A DNA stretch of 5,130 nt from Chloroflexota bacterium (GTDB taxonomy: Bacteria > Chloroflexota > UBA5177 > JANWHV01), in the NCBI GenBank assembly GCA_025924845.1, contig JAICHN010000376.1, forward strand, positions 1 to 5,130, read 5' to 3'. Below are positions 1 through 5,130 of this stretch, one piece after another. Every line of letters begins with the position of its first letter. Within the stretch, counting starts at the first letter, position 1. The notes under the pieces were generated by a model. The model was not told the origin of the DNA. It searched no databases and saw nothing but the letters and a program-made list of their open reading frames with translations. Both the position numbers and the translations under genes were made by a program.

Positions 1-1
1 C

Positions 2-484
2 GATATCGTCTTCTCCTTCCCGATCATCATATTGGCCCTGGCGGTGAGCGCCGCGCTTGGTCCCAGTCTGACCAACGCGGCCATCGCCATGATCGTCGTG
101 TGGTGGCCGACCTATGCTCGTGTGGTACGCGGCCTGGTGCTGGCCATTCGCGAACGGGAGTTTGTGACGGCAGCGCGCGCCGTGGGGGCCGGCGAGTGGC
201 GCATTTTGCTGCGTACGGTGCTGCCGAACACGATCGGGCCGGTGGTGGTGCTGGCCACGCTTGACATCGGGAACGCCATCCTCACCGTGGCCGGGCTATC
301 CTTTATCGGCTTCGGCGTGCCGCCGCCCAACCCGGAATGGGGCGCTATGATCAGTCAGGCGCAGAATTACCCGGATCAGTGGTGGCTCTTCGTCTTCCCA
401 GGCGTCGCCATCTTCACGTCGATCATGGGATTCAACTTCTTCGGTGATGCCCTGCGTGATGCTCTCGATCCGCGTTCACGGTGA
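2..484 (+). CDS. ABC transporter permease, DppC/OppC type (5' partial)
   Basis: This is the C-terminal part, 160 residues, of an inner-membrane permease of the dipeptide/oligopeptide/nickel ABC importer family. The frame is open to the left edge, so the true start lies outside the window; the internal TTG at 32 is not a credible start. The family signature is clear. The EAA loop that contacts the ATPase lies at residues 53-76 of the visible part (EFVTAARAVGAGEWR, ending in LPN). It is followed by the DppC-typical block GLSFIGFGVPPPNPEWGAMI at residues 98-117. Hydrophobic segments occur near residues 8-19, 26-47, 78-97 and 128-142, as expected for the last membrane spans. The end, FGDALRDALDPRSR, is the usual DppC C-terminus. 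Partner genes (DppB permease, ATPases, binding protein) would lie to the left. The substrate cannot be told from this piece. It converges with hisC eight bases away. Confidence 0.93.
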   Translation, partial: DIVFSFPIIILALAVSAALGPSLTNAAIAMIVVWWPTYARVVRGLVLAIREREFVTAARAVGAGEWRILLRTVLPNTIGPVVVLATLDIGNAILTVAGLSFIGFGVPPPNPEWGAMISQAQNYPDQWWLFVFPGVAIFTSIMGFNFFGDALRDALDPRSR

Positions 485-485
485 G

Positions 486-504
486 GGCAGGGTTAAACCC
501 TGCC
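486..504. terminator. Inverted repeat at convergent gene junction, possible bidirectional terminator
   Basis: A perfect 9-bp inverted repeat (486-494 against 496-504, centre base 495) lies exactly where the permease and hisC converge. As RNA it would fold as a 7-bp GGCAGGG/CCCTGCC stem with a five-base loop. It begins two bases after the permease stop and covers the last two sense codons and stop codon of hisC. There is no T-run on either side, so it is not a canonical intrinsic terminator. The placement between two facing genes is the main reason to suspect a terminator function. Confidence 0.4.
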
Positions 505-1617
505 TGCGGGCACGGCAGTGCGCAAGGCCGCCAGGAGAGCCTCATTCTCGGCGCGCGTCCTTACGGTGAATCGCAGACAGGCGCCAAGAATGGGGTGGTC
601 GGGATAGGTGCGGGGCACCAGGCCGCGCCGGAGCGCCGCCTCGGCCGCCGCCTCGGCCGCCGCCTCGGAAGGCCAGCGGGTAAGCAGGAAGTTGGCGCGG
701 GATGGCGTTACCGCGATGCCGAGATCGCACAGCGCCTCGGCAAGCCAGGTCCGTTCAGCGCTCAGCCTGGCCACGTTCTCGCGCATGGCGGTCAGATCAC
801 GAACCGCTGCCTCGGCCAGCATGGCGCTGATGTAGCTGATGCTGTTCGGCGGTCGCATGCGGTTCGCCCACCCGGCCACCCGCGGATCGCACAGCGCGTA
901 GCCGATCCGGGCGCCGGCCAGGGCGAACGCTTTCGAGAAGGTGCGCACCACGATCAATCTCGGCTGCTCACGGATAAGGGGCGCCGCGCTCTCGCCGGAA
1001 AACTCGTAGTATGCCTCATCCACGATCACCAGGCACTCCACGCTCCGTACCACCCTGGCTACCTCTGAAATGGGCAGCGCCGTGCCGGTCGGGTTGTTGG
1101 GGTTGCAGAGGAACAGCGCCTTGGCGCCGCGCGCGGCGGCGATCAGCGCATCGACATCGAAGGACAGATCGGGCCGCGCCGGTAGGGCCTCAACGACGCC
1201 GTCCATAATCCGGCTCACGATGCGATAGACGGCATAGGTCGGGCTGGGTATGACGACCCGATCGCCGGGATTGAAAAACGTCTTGGCCAGTACGTCAAGA
1301 ATCTCGTCGGCACCGGCGCCGATCACCAGGTGATCGGGCGTGAAGCCGGTATAGTCGGCCAGCCCGTCGGCCATCGCGGCGTAGGAGCCGTCGAAGTATT
1401 CATTCACGGCGGGCGCGCGCCGAATGAGATCCAGCACCGGATTGAGGCAGGGCGGGGGAAGCGGCGAGGTATTGGTATCGAAGCGCACCACCGCCGAGGG
1501 ATCCAGCCCGTAACGCACGGCGATCTCGTGGTTGGCGGCCTCCCAGACATAGGGCTCCATGCCGAGCGTAGCAGGTCGGACTAGGCGGGCAAGGCCGGCT
1601 TCGGCTGAATCGTTCAC
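493..1617 (-). CDS. hisC: Histidinol-phosphate aminotransferase-like PLP enzyme
   Basis: A 374-residue class I/II aminotransferase (fold type I, PLP-dependent), most like HisC, which converts imidazole-acetol phosphate and glutamate to histidinol phosphate in histidine synthesis. Visible PLP-site elements in order: GAGADEIL at 100-107, the P-S-P-T-Y segment at 124-128, NPNNPTG at 172-178 (N175), VDEAYYEF at 199-206 (D200, Y203), and TFSKAFALAGARIGY at 226-240, with K229 the Schiff-base lysine and R237 the phosphate-binding arginine. LRFTVRT at 348-354 supplies the carboxylate-binding R349. The length is normal for the family. The GTG start at 1617 is chosen because AAGGAG lies five bases upstream and no better start is seen. 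The N-terminal substrate loop reads NTSP where HisC usually has NENP, and no other his gene is nearby. A related role, such as another amino acid transaminase or a CobD-like enzyme, cannot be excluded. It may be cotranscribed with rplJL. Confidence 0.85.
   Translation of the reverse strand: MNDSAEAGLARLVRPATLGMEPYVWEAANHEIAVRYGLDPSAVVRFDTNTSPLPPPCLNPVLDLIRRAPAVNEYFDGSYAAMADGLADYTGFTPDHLVIGAGADEILDVLAKTFFNPGDRVVIPSPTYAVYRIVSRIMDGVVEALPARPDLSFDVDALIAAARGAKALFLCNPNNPTGTALPISEVARVVRSVECLVIVDEAYYEFSGESAAPLIREQPRLIVVRTFSKAFALAGARIGYALCDPRVAGWANRMRPPNSISYISAMLAEAAVRDLTAMRENVARLSAERTWLAEALCDLGIAVTPSRANFLLTRWPSEAAAEAAAEAALRRGLVPRTYPDHPILGACLRFTVRTRAENEALLAALRTAVPAGRV
633..668 (-). repeat. Three-copy 12-bp tandem repeat inside hisC
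   Basis: The unit CCGCCGCCTCGG occurs as two exact copies (645-656, 657-668), with a third copy at 633-644 that differs at one base. Because the unit is a multiple of three, the frame is kept. It encodes an E-A-A-A repeat at residues 317-328 of the aminotransferase, within a helix of the small C-terminal domain. Such GC-rich short repeats change copy number by replication slippage. Confidence 0.8.
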
Positions 1618-1622
1618 GAGCG

Positions 1623-1628
1623 CTCCTT
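1623..1628 (-). promoter_or_regulatory. hisC ribosome binding site
   Basis: AAGGAG on the minus strand, five bases before the GTG at 1617. It decides the non-ATG start of hisC and shows that hisC has independent translation initiation even if it is read from the rplJL transcript. Confidence 0.8.
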
Positions 1629-1658
1629 ACACCGGATCGAATACTTCCCAGGAATGAT

Positions 1659-1694
1659 AATGTCCCCGCTTTCGAGTTGGGAAGCGGGGACATT
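1659..1694. repeat. Perfect 13-bp inverted repeat between rplL and hisC
   Basis: The arms AATGTCCCCGCTT (1659-1671) and AAGCGGGGACATT (1682-1694) are perfect reverse complements separated by ten bases. The repeat starts 16 bases after the rplL stop codon, so it could act as a 3' hairpin or terminator for the rplJL transcript. The minus-strand sequence after it (ATCATTCCTGG) has no U-run, so a standard intrinsic terminator is doubtful. Alternatives are an mRNA-stabilising structure or a dispersed palindromic element of REP type. A secondary 7-bp inverted pair, CTTCCCA at 1644-1650 with TGGGAAG at 1678-1684, overlaps it and could give a competing fold. Confidence 0.75.
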
Positions 1695-1710
1695 GGGCAT
1701 GCGGCGAAAA

Positions 1711-2112
1711 TCAGCCGACGGCGACGATATTGACCGTGGCGCCGACCGAAGCCATCTTTTCCTTGACGGCCTCGGCCTCCTCCTTGGTCACGGCCTCCTT
1801 GATCGGCTTGGGCGCGCTGTCTACCAGGTCCTTGGCCTCCTTGAGGCCGAGGCTGGGCAGCAGTTCGCGCACGGCCTTGATCACGTTGATCTTGTTGGGG
1901 CCGATTTCGGTCAGGTTAGCTGTGAACTCGGTGGGCTCGGCGGCCGCCTCTTCGGGGGCAGCGGCGGCGACTGGGCCGGCCCCGACCGCGGCGACGGGGG
2001 CGGCGGCCTTGACGCCGAATTTTTCCTCCATGGCCTTCACGAGGTCGGCCACTTCCAGGATGGTCATTGATCCGATAGCGTCGAGCAGTTGATCGGTGGT
2101 CAGGGTTGCCAT
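1711..2112 (-). CDS. rplL: Large ribosomal subunit protein bL12 (L7/L12)
   Basis: A 133-residue bL12, the flexible stalk protein that binds uL10 as dimers and recruits and stimulates the translational GTPases (EF-Tu, EF-G, IF2, RF3). Residues 1-34 are the N-terminal dimerisation and L10-binding helices ([25 protein letters not shown]). Residues 35-60 are the Ala/Pro/Gly hinge. Residues 61-133 are the factor-binding C-terminal domain, with the conserved [11 protein letters not shown] at 73-83 and [21 protein letters not shown] at 88-108. The length is slightly over the usual 120-130 because of a longer hinge and a short IVAVG tail. The ATG at 2112 has AAAGGAG 11 bases upstream, a rather long spacing, with no alternative start nearby. 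It lies 27 bases after rplJ in the same operon. Confidence 0.98.
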   Translation of the reverse strand: MATLTTDQLLDAIGSMTILEVADLVKAMEEKFGVKAAAPVAAVGAGPVAAAAPEEAAAEPTEFTANLTEIGPNKINVIKAVRELLPSLGLKEAKDLVDSAPKPIKEAVTKEEAEAVKEKMASVGATVNIVAVG

Positions 2113-2123
2113 GGTGATACGTA

Positions 2124-2130
2124 CTCCTTT
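2124..2130 (-). promoter_or_regulatory. rplL ribosome binding site
   Basis: AAAGGAG on the minus strand in the 27-base gap between rplJ and rplL, 11 bases from the rplL ATG. The strong core compensates for the long spacing and fits the need to make several L12 copies per L10 from one mRNA. Confidence 0.75.
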
Positions 2131-2139
2131 ATCGGTGAA

Positions 2140-2679
2140 TCAGGCCGCTTCCGCCTGTAATTTCTCTTGCAGCGCCATCAGGGTGTAGACCAATTGTTGG
2201 GCGGCGCCGTTGAGCGTAGCCGCAAGTTGATTGCCCGATGCTTGCAAGGTTCCCAGCAACTTGGCAAGCTGCTCCTCGCGCGAGGGCATCGTGGTGAGGC
2301 GCTGCATCGCGTCGACGCCCAGGGCGCGGGTGCCCAGGGTGCCGCCGGTCACTTTAACGTTGTCCTTACGGACGGCGCGCACGGCGTCCATTACGGCTTT
2401 GGCGCCTTGCGGTTCACTGCCGTAAATGAAGGCGACGGCCGTGGGGCCGGTGAATAGCCCATCCAGATCGGTCTTCCCAGCATCGCGGGCCGCGATGCGA
2501 AGGAGGGTATTCTTGGCCACTCTCAGTTCGATGTCCATGCCGTTGGCGCGCAGCTTGCGGCGCAGTTCACTAATCTCGCTCACCTTGAGTTCGCGGTAGT
2601 GCAACACGACGGTCGCGGTGCTTCGCTGCAACTTCTCAGTCAATTCGGCCACGGTGGCAATTTTTGCCGCTGTCGGCAT
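2140..2679 (-). CDS. rplJ: Large ribosomal subunit protein uL10
   Basis: A 179-residue uL10, which anchors the L12 dimers to 23S rRNA at the base of the stalk and, with L12, represses its own operon. Residues 1-100 form the RNA-binding domain; the family blocks HYRELKVSEISELRRKLR (27-44) and RVAKNTLLRIA (53-63) are visible, then the FTGPTAVAF segment at 76-84. GGTLGTRALGVDAMQRLTTMPSREEQLAKLLGTL (112-145) is the conserved linker. The C-terminal helix at about 146-177 carries the L12-binding segments. It is somewhat longer than the 165-residue E. coli protein, within family range. The frame is open 50 codons further upstream, but the ATG at 2679 is the start: AAAGGAGG lies nine bases before it, homology begins there, and the upstream codons overlap the RNA leader and terminator. 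Confidence 0.97.
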   Translation of the reverse strand: MPTAAKIATVAELTEKLQRSTATVVLHYRELKVSEISELRRKLRANGMDIELRVAKNTLLRIAARDAGKTDLDGLFTGPTAVAFIYGSEPQGAKAVMDAVRAVRKDNVKVTGGTLGTRALGVDAMQRLTTMPSREEQLAKLLGTLQASGNQLAATLNGAAQQLVYTLMALQEKLQAEAA

Positions 2680-2688
2680 TATCCTGTT

Positions 2689-2696
2689 CCTCCTTT
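2689..2696 (-). promoter_or_regulatory. rplJ ribosome binding site
   Basis: A near-complete anti-16S match, AAAGGAGG, lies nine bases before the ATG at 2679. It fixes the rplJ start against the longer open frame and lies just downstream of the attenuator terminator. Confidence 0.9.
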
Positions 2697-2721
2697 CCCG
2701 GCGAAATAGGTCGGCTGCCAT

Positions 2722-2750
2722 AAAAAAACCTCGGCCCGCTCGCCGAGGTT
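2722..2750 (-). terminator. Intrinsic terminator (attenuator) in the rplJ leader
   Basis: On the minus strand a perfect 9-bp stem, AACCTCGGC (2750-2742) with GCCGAGGTT (2735-2727), encloses a six-base loop. It leads into a run of seven U from 2728 to 2722, the first two of which pair in the stem. This is a textbook intrinsic terminator placed before, not after, a gene: it ends about 40 bases ahead of the rplJ start codon, so it must be regulated for rplJL to be expressed. Its 5' arm is also part of a competing antiterminator helix (2743-2754 with 2810-2822). Confidence 0.93.
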
Positions 2751-2880
2751 GAGGATTTAGGTAAGAGAAGCTACCAAGTCCGCCGAATTGGCGGCGCGGC
2801 ACTTCACCTCCCCAAGCCTCGGTAGGCAACTTTCAGCACCTGATCGGTGCGCCTACGGTCTGCGGCAAGAGAGCCGGACG
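2740..2880 (-). promoter_or_regulatory. Ribosomal L10 leader RNA with antiterminator
   Basis: The transcribed leader of rplJ carries the conserved L10-binding element. GTAGGC (2856-2851) pairs with GCCTAC (2827-2822). Within that stem is a 5-bp hairpin, GCACC/GGTGC (2850-2836), and an unpaired TGAAAGTT (2835-2828) of the kind that forms the protein-binding internal loop. The flanking CAGACC and CGAGG are also typical of this leader class. Directly following, CCGAGG-c-TTGGGG (2822-2810) can pair with CCTCAACCTCGG (2754-2743) to give 12 bp with one bulged C and one G-U pair, which would disrupt the terminator stem. A smaller hairpin, CCGCC/GGCGG, sits between at 2780-2794. In Bacillus subtilis, binding of L10(L12)4 to such a leader favours termination; the same logic is inferred here. 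Family assignment rests on recognised motifs, not a search. Confidence 0.88.
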
Positions 2881-2905
2881 GATTCACGATTCCATCCGCC
2901 GGGCC

Positions 2906-2935
2906 ATCGTACCCCATGGGGGGCAATTGGGTCAA
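2906..2935 (-). promoter_or_regulatory. Sigma70-like promoter for rplJL
   Basis: The -35 box TTGACC (2935-2930) and the -10 box TACGAT (2911-2906) are separated by 18 bases. This puts the transcription start near 2898-2900, giving a leader of about 220 bases that contains the full L10-binding structure and the attenuator. The -35 lies 14 bases beyond the receiver-gene stop codon. The spacer contains a perfect 10-bp palindrome, CCCCATGGGG (2912-2921), which might be chance or an operator. Confidence 0.65.
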
Positions 2936-2948
2936 ATAATCCCCGCCG

Positions 2949-3317
2949 CTAGGATTCGGAGGGACCGTAGAGGCTCTCCACGGCGTCCAATAACTCGGCT
3001 AAGTCGAACGGCTTGGCCAGGTAGCCGGCCGCGCCGACCTCCTTCGCCCAATGCTCCGAGTCCTGGGCCGCCGTCATGACCAGAATCGGTAAGGCGATGT
3101 TCTGTTCCTTAAGGGCCCGAGCGAAACCCCAGCCGTCGAGTATAGGCATGCGCATGTCCAGGAGCACCAGGCCCGGGCGTTGCCGCGCCACGGCGGCGAG
3201 CGCCTCGGCCCCATTGGGCGCGGTCGCCACGGCATACTCCTCCAGGGTAAGGACCTCGGCTACGGTCTGCCGTATGGAAGCGTCGTCATCGACGATGAGA
3301 ATCGGACCACGACTCAT
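2949..3317 (-). CDS. Stand-alone response regulator receiver protein (CheY-like)
   Basis: A 122-residue single-domain receiver that accepts a phosphoryl group from a histidine kinase. The full active site is visible: acidic D10, D11 and D12 in ILIVDDDAS, phosphoacceptor D54 in LVLLDMRMP, switch T82 in ILVMTAAQ, and K102 in YLAKPFD. There is no DNA-binding, enzymatic or other output domain; the protein ends a few residues after the last receiver helix (ESLYGPSES). It therefore acts by protein contact, as CheY or DivK do, or as a phosphorelay intermediate. The ATG at 3317 overlaps the TGA of the kinase gene by four bases (ATGA), so translation is probably coupled; only a weak ribosome site is seen. 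The partner kinase is almost certainly the upstream gene. The final target is unknown. Confidence 0.93.
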   Translation of the reverse strand: MSRGPILIVDDDASIRQTVAEVLTLEEYAVATAPNGAEALAAVARQRPGLVLLDMRMPILDGWGFARALKEQNIALPILVMTAAQDSEHWAKEVGAAGYLAKPFDLAELLDAVESLYGPSES

Positions 3318-5130
3318 AATGCGTGCTCAACGACGAATTCGCGCATCTTCACCGTCGCTACCCCGGTGCTTGGCAGGGGTTGTGGGGGGGTGACCGCCGC
3401 GGTCTCGACCGGCAGCACGACGTGAAAGGTACTACCGCGGCCCAGCCCGTCGGAACTCGCCCAGATCGTTCCCCCATGCTGTTCCACGATGCCGCGGCAG
3501 ATGAAGAGACCCAGACCCATGCCGGCGAAGTTTCGGTCGTCCACGTTGCTGCCCCGGTGAAAGCGATCGAAGAGGTGGGCCAGGTCGGCCTCCGGAATGC
3601 CGATCCCTGGATCAGTGACCGTGAAGTGCGCGGACGCTCCCTCGTGTCCAATCCGTACGCGCACCTCACCGCCGTTTGGGCTATACTTGGCGGCGTTTTC
3701 CAACAGATTGTCGATCAGTTGCTGAATCCGGGCGCCGTCAACCATCCCGATCAGCTGGTCCGGCGCCTCCAGCACAAACCGATGTGCTTCCGTAGAGTGG
3801 CGAGCGCATGCCTCTCGCGCCGACTTGACCAGATCCATCGCATCCCGAATGCCGACCAGCTTTCCCTGCTCGACCCTGGCCACGTCAAGGAGTTCCATGA
3901 CGAGCCGTTTGAGTCTCTGGGATTCCTGGACGATGCGTTCGATGCTCGCCAGATCCGCGGGCGCCTCCGGATTACGCCGCGCCCGCCGCTCCATCAACTG
4001 TGCCTGAACTACCATGGCCGTGAGCGGTGTCTTCAGGTCGTGGGCGGCGGCGGAGAGGAAGTCGTCCTTCAGGCGCGCCGCTTCCTCGCGCGCCCGCACG
4101 CTCGTCGCTTCGTCGATCAGGGCGCGGCTCTCCAGAAGGACGGCGGCCTGATTAGCCAGGATCGTAACCAGCAACATATCATCTTCAGCGAAGATGGATG
4201 TGTGGGCCGTGTACACGCAGAGGACGCCAAGGCGCTTCTCGCCCGCCGTTATGGGCGCGGCAATTATGGCGCGCACCCCCGCTGCTCGATAGCGATCGGC
4301 GTTATCGGGATCGTCATGCTCGACGCTCGGCGAAAAGATCGGGCTCTGGGTGGTAAAGGCGCGGCCGGCGAGGAACTCTTCCGGCCGCATCTCGCGCGAT
4401 GTCCGGCTGATGTCGTAGCGCATCACGCCCGCCCTGGCATCCCAGAGGCCAATCACGGCGCTTGAGACGCCAAGGGCGGCGGCCGCACCGCGCTCGAGTT
4501 CTTGCACGATTGCCACCGTATCACGGAGGCGTGGCAGAGCGGCGGTAGGACCAAGGAATGAGCGCACCTCCGGATCTTGCCAGGTTCGACGCAACCAGCC
4601 GGGAGGCGCAAAGCCGAGGAAGAAGAAGAGTCCACAGAACAGGGTGAAGCCGGCGCTGATCACGTGCCACCAGTCGGCAAGCCGCGGCGCCGCGGCGGCA
4701 ATGCCGGCCACGAGAATGACCATGGCCAGGCAAAACACCCCCGCCGCGACCGCCTCCATGCGGCGGTGCGTCACCCCACTGGACAAGCGTGCGGCCTGCA
4801 CAAACGCCACCGCGACGTAGATGGTGAGGCCCACGAAATACACTACATAGAACAGCAATAGTAGGCCCGGAGGCGGATAGAAGATAAATAAGGTGAGTAC
4901 CGAGACGGCCAGACCACCGGTCGTCAGTCTCAAGAGGAGAGACGGCAGCACCGCGAAGTCGCCGACCAACCGGATCAGCAAGTAGGGGAGGGCCATGAGC
5001 AGCGACGTAACGACGGCGCCCTCGATCCTGCCCGGGACGATCGCTCGCCACTCGTCGAACAATGACATGACCACGATCAGCGCCATGATATCAAACAACA
5101 GCGCCGTATCAACGTTGGCCGTCCACGGCC
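3314..5130 (-). CDS. Membrane-bound GAF-domain sensor histidine kinase (5' end open at window edge)
   Basis: A sensor kinase of at least 594 residues counted from a TTG at 5098. The frame stays open to the right edge and neither that TTG nor the ATG codons at 5086 and 5068 has a ribosome site, so the true start is probably outside the window. From the TTG: residues 1-165 are hydrophobic with five or six likely membrane spans (about 3-14, 28-46, 49-73, 78-101, 116-137, 144-164). A GAF domain covers about 190-325 (IAAPITAGEKRLGVLCVYTA at 279-298). A short coiled linker leads to the HisKA domain with phospho-acceptor H353 in AAAHDLKTPLT. The HATPase domain has the N-box with N464 and N468 (LIDNLLENAAKYSPNGG), the G1 box DPGIGIP (496-502), F510/F513, and the G2 box GMGLGLF (526-532). 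All catalytic boxes are intact. A Pro/Thr-rich tail of about 28 residues follows. The signal is unknown. The receiver downstream overlaps by four bases. Confidence 0.93.
   Translation of the reverse strand, partial: PWTANVDTALLFDIMALIVVMSLFDEWRAIVPGRIEGAVVTSLLMALPYLLIRLVGDFAVLPSLLLRLTTGGLAVSVLTLFIFYPPPGLLLLFYVVYFVGLTIYVAVAFVQAARLSSGVTHRRMEAVAAGVFCLAMVILVAGIAAAAPRLADWWHVISAGFTLFCGLFFFLGFAPPGWLRRTWQDPEVRSFLGPTAALPRLRDTVAIVQELERGAAAALGVSSAVIGLWDARAGVMRYDISRTSREMRPEEFLAGRAFTTQSPIFSPSVEHDDPDNADRYRAAGVRAIIAAPITAGEKRLGVLCVYTAHTSIFAEDDMLLVTILANQAAVLLESRALIDEATSVRAREEAARLKDDFLSAAAHDLKTPLTAMVVQAQLMERRARRNPEAPADLASIERIVQESQRLKRLVMELLDVARVEQGKLVGIRDAMDLVKSAREACARHSTEAHRFVLEAPDQLIGMVDGARIQQLIDNLLENAAKYSPNGGEVRVRIGHEGASAHFTVTDPGIGIPEADLAHLFDRFHRGSNVDDRNFAGMGLGLFICRGIVEQHGGTIWASSDGLGRGSTFHVVLPVETAAVTPPQPLPSTGVATVKMREFVVEHAL

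Noticed and set aside
32..484. Permease starting at the TTG at 32
   Set aside because: The same frame runs to the window edge with typical DppC residues before the TTG, so this is a truncated gene and not a short one.
481..1068. Plus-strand open frame of 195 codons opposite hisC
   Set aside because: It overlaps the permease stop codon and is antisense to a well-supported aminotransferase. The translation is low in hydrophobic residues and shows no family motif.
1618..1710. Separate promoter for hisC in the gap after rplL
   Set aside because: A TATCAT on the minus strand resembles a -10 box, but no fitting -35 is found 16-18 bases upstream, and it lies within and next to the 13-bp inverted repeat.
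1730..2092. Plus-strand Ala/Ser-rich frame opposite rplL
   Set aside because: It is a shadow of rplL codon structure; the minus-strand bL12 protein is unmistakable.
2680..2829. Fifty-codon N-terminal extension of rplJ, including an ATG at 2721 right after the U-tract
   Set aside because: The extension overlaps the L10 leader, antiterminator and terminator, has no ribosome site, and has no counterpart in L10 proteins. The ATG at 2679 has an excellent ribosome site and starts the homology.
3323..4465. Long plus-strand open frame of 380 codons opposite the kinase
   Set aside because: It is antisense to a kinase with all its conserved boxes intact. Its translation is rich in Arg, His and Gly with no recognisable domain, as expected from the complement of GC-rich codons.

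Overview
The window is GC-rich bacterial chromosome, roughly 60% GC, densely packed and read almost entirely from the minus strand. Intact ribosomal stalk genes, clear Shine-Dalgarno sites and a regulatory RNA leader of the Gram-positive type suggest a high-GC bacterium outside the Proteobacteria. The mix of a dipeptide-type ABC permease, a GAF histidine kinase with a membrane N-terminus and a HisC-like aminotransferase would suit Chloroflexota or a related phylum. That placement is an inference and is weak. No tRNA, rRNA, CRISPR array, insertion sequence or phage gene is visible.

Layout from low to high coordinates: (1) the 3' end of a DppC/OppC-type ABC permease on the plus strand, cut by the left edge; (2) a convergent junction of only eight bases holding a small perfect inverted repeat; (3) a histidinol-phosphate aminotransferase-like gene on the minus strand; (4) a 93-base gap with a striking 13-bp perfect inverted repeat; (5) rplL and rplJ, encoding bL12 and uL10; (6) a 269-base control region with a good sigma70-like promoter, an L10-binding RNA leader, an antiterminator and an intrinsic terminator; (7) a stand-alone receiver protein whose start overlaps the stop of (8) a membrane-bound GAF histidine kinase that stays open to the right edge.

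Three units can be inferred on the minus strand. The kinase and receiver are translationally coupled and form a two-component pair without a DNA-binding output domain. rplJ-rplL has its own promoter 14 bases past the receiver stop codon and appears to be autoregulated by the L10(L12) complex through transcription attenuation; the two competing RNA folds can be drawn base by base. hisC follows rplL on the same strand with its own strong ribosome site and may be read from the same transcript, unless the 13-bp hairpin stops it.

The most interesting point is the attenuator in front of rplJ. The mechanism is known from Bacillus, but here it sits in a locus where rplJL is apparently separated from its usual neighbours rplKA and rpoBC. 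Nothing in the window amounts to a wholly new system.
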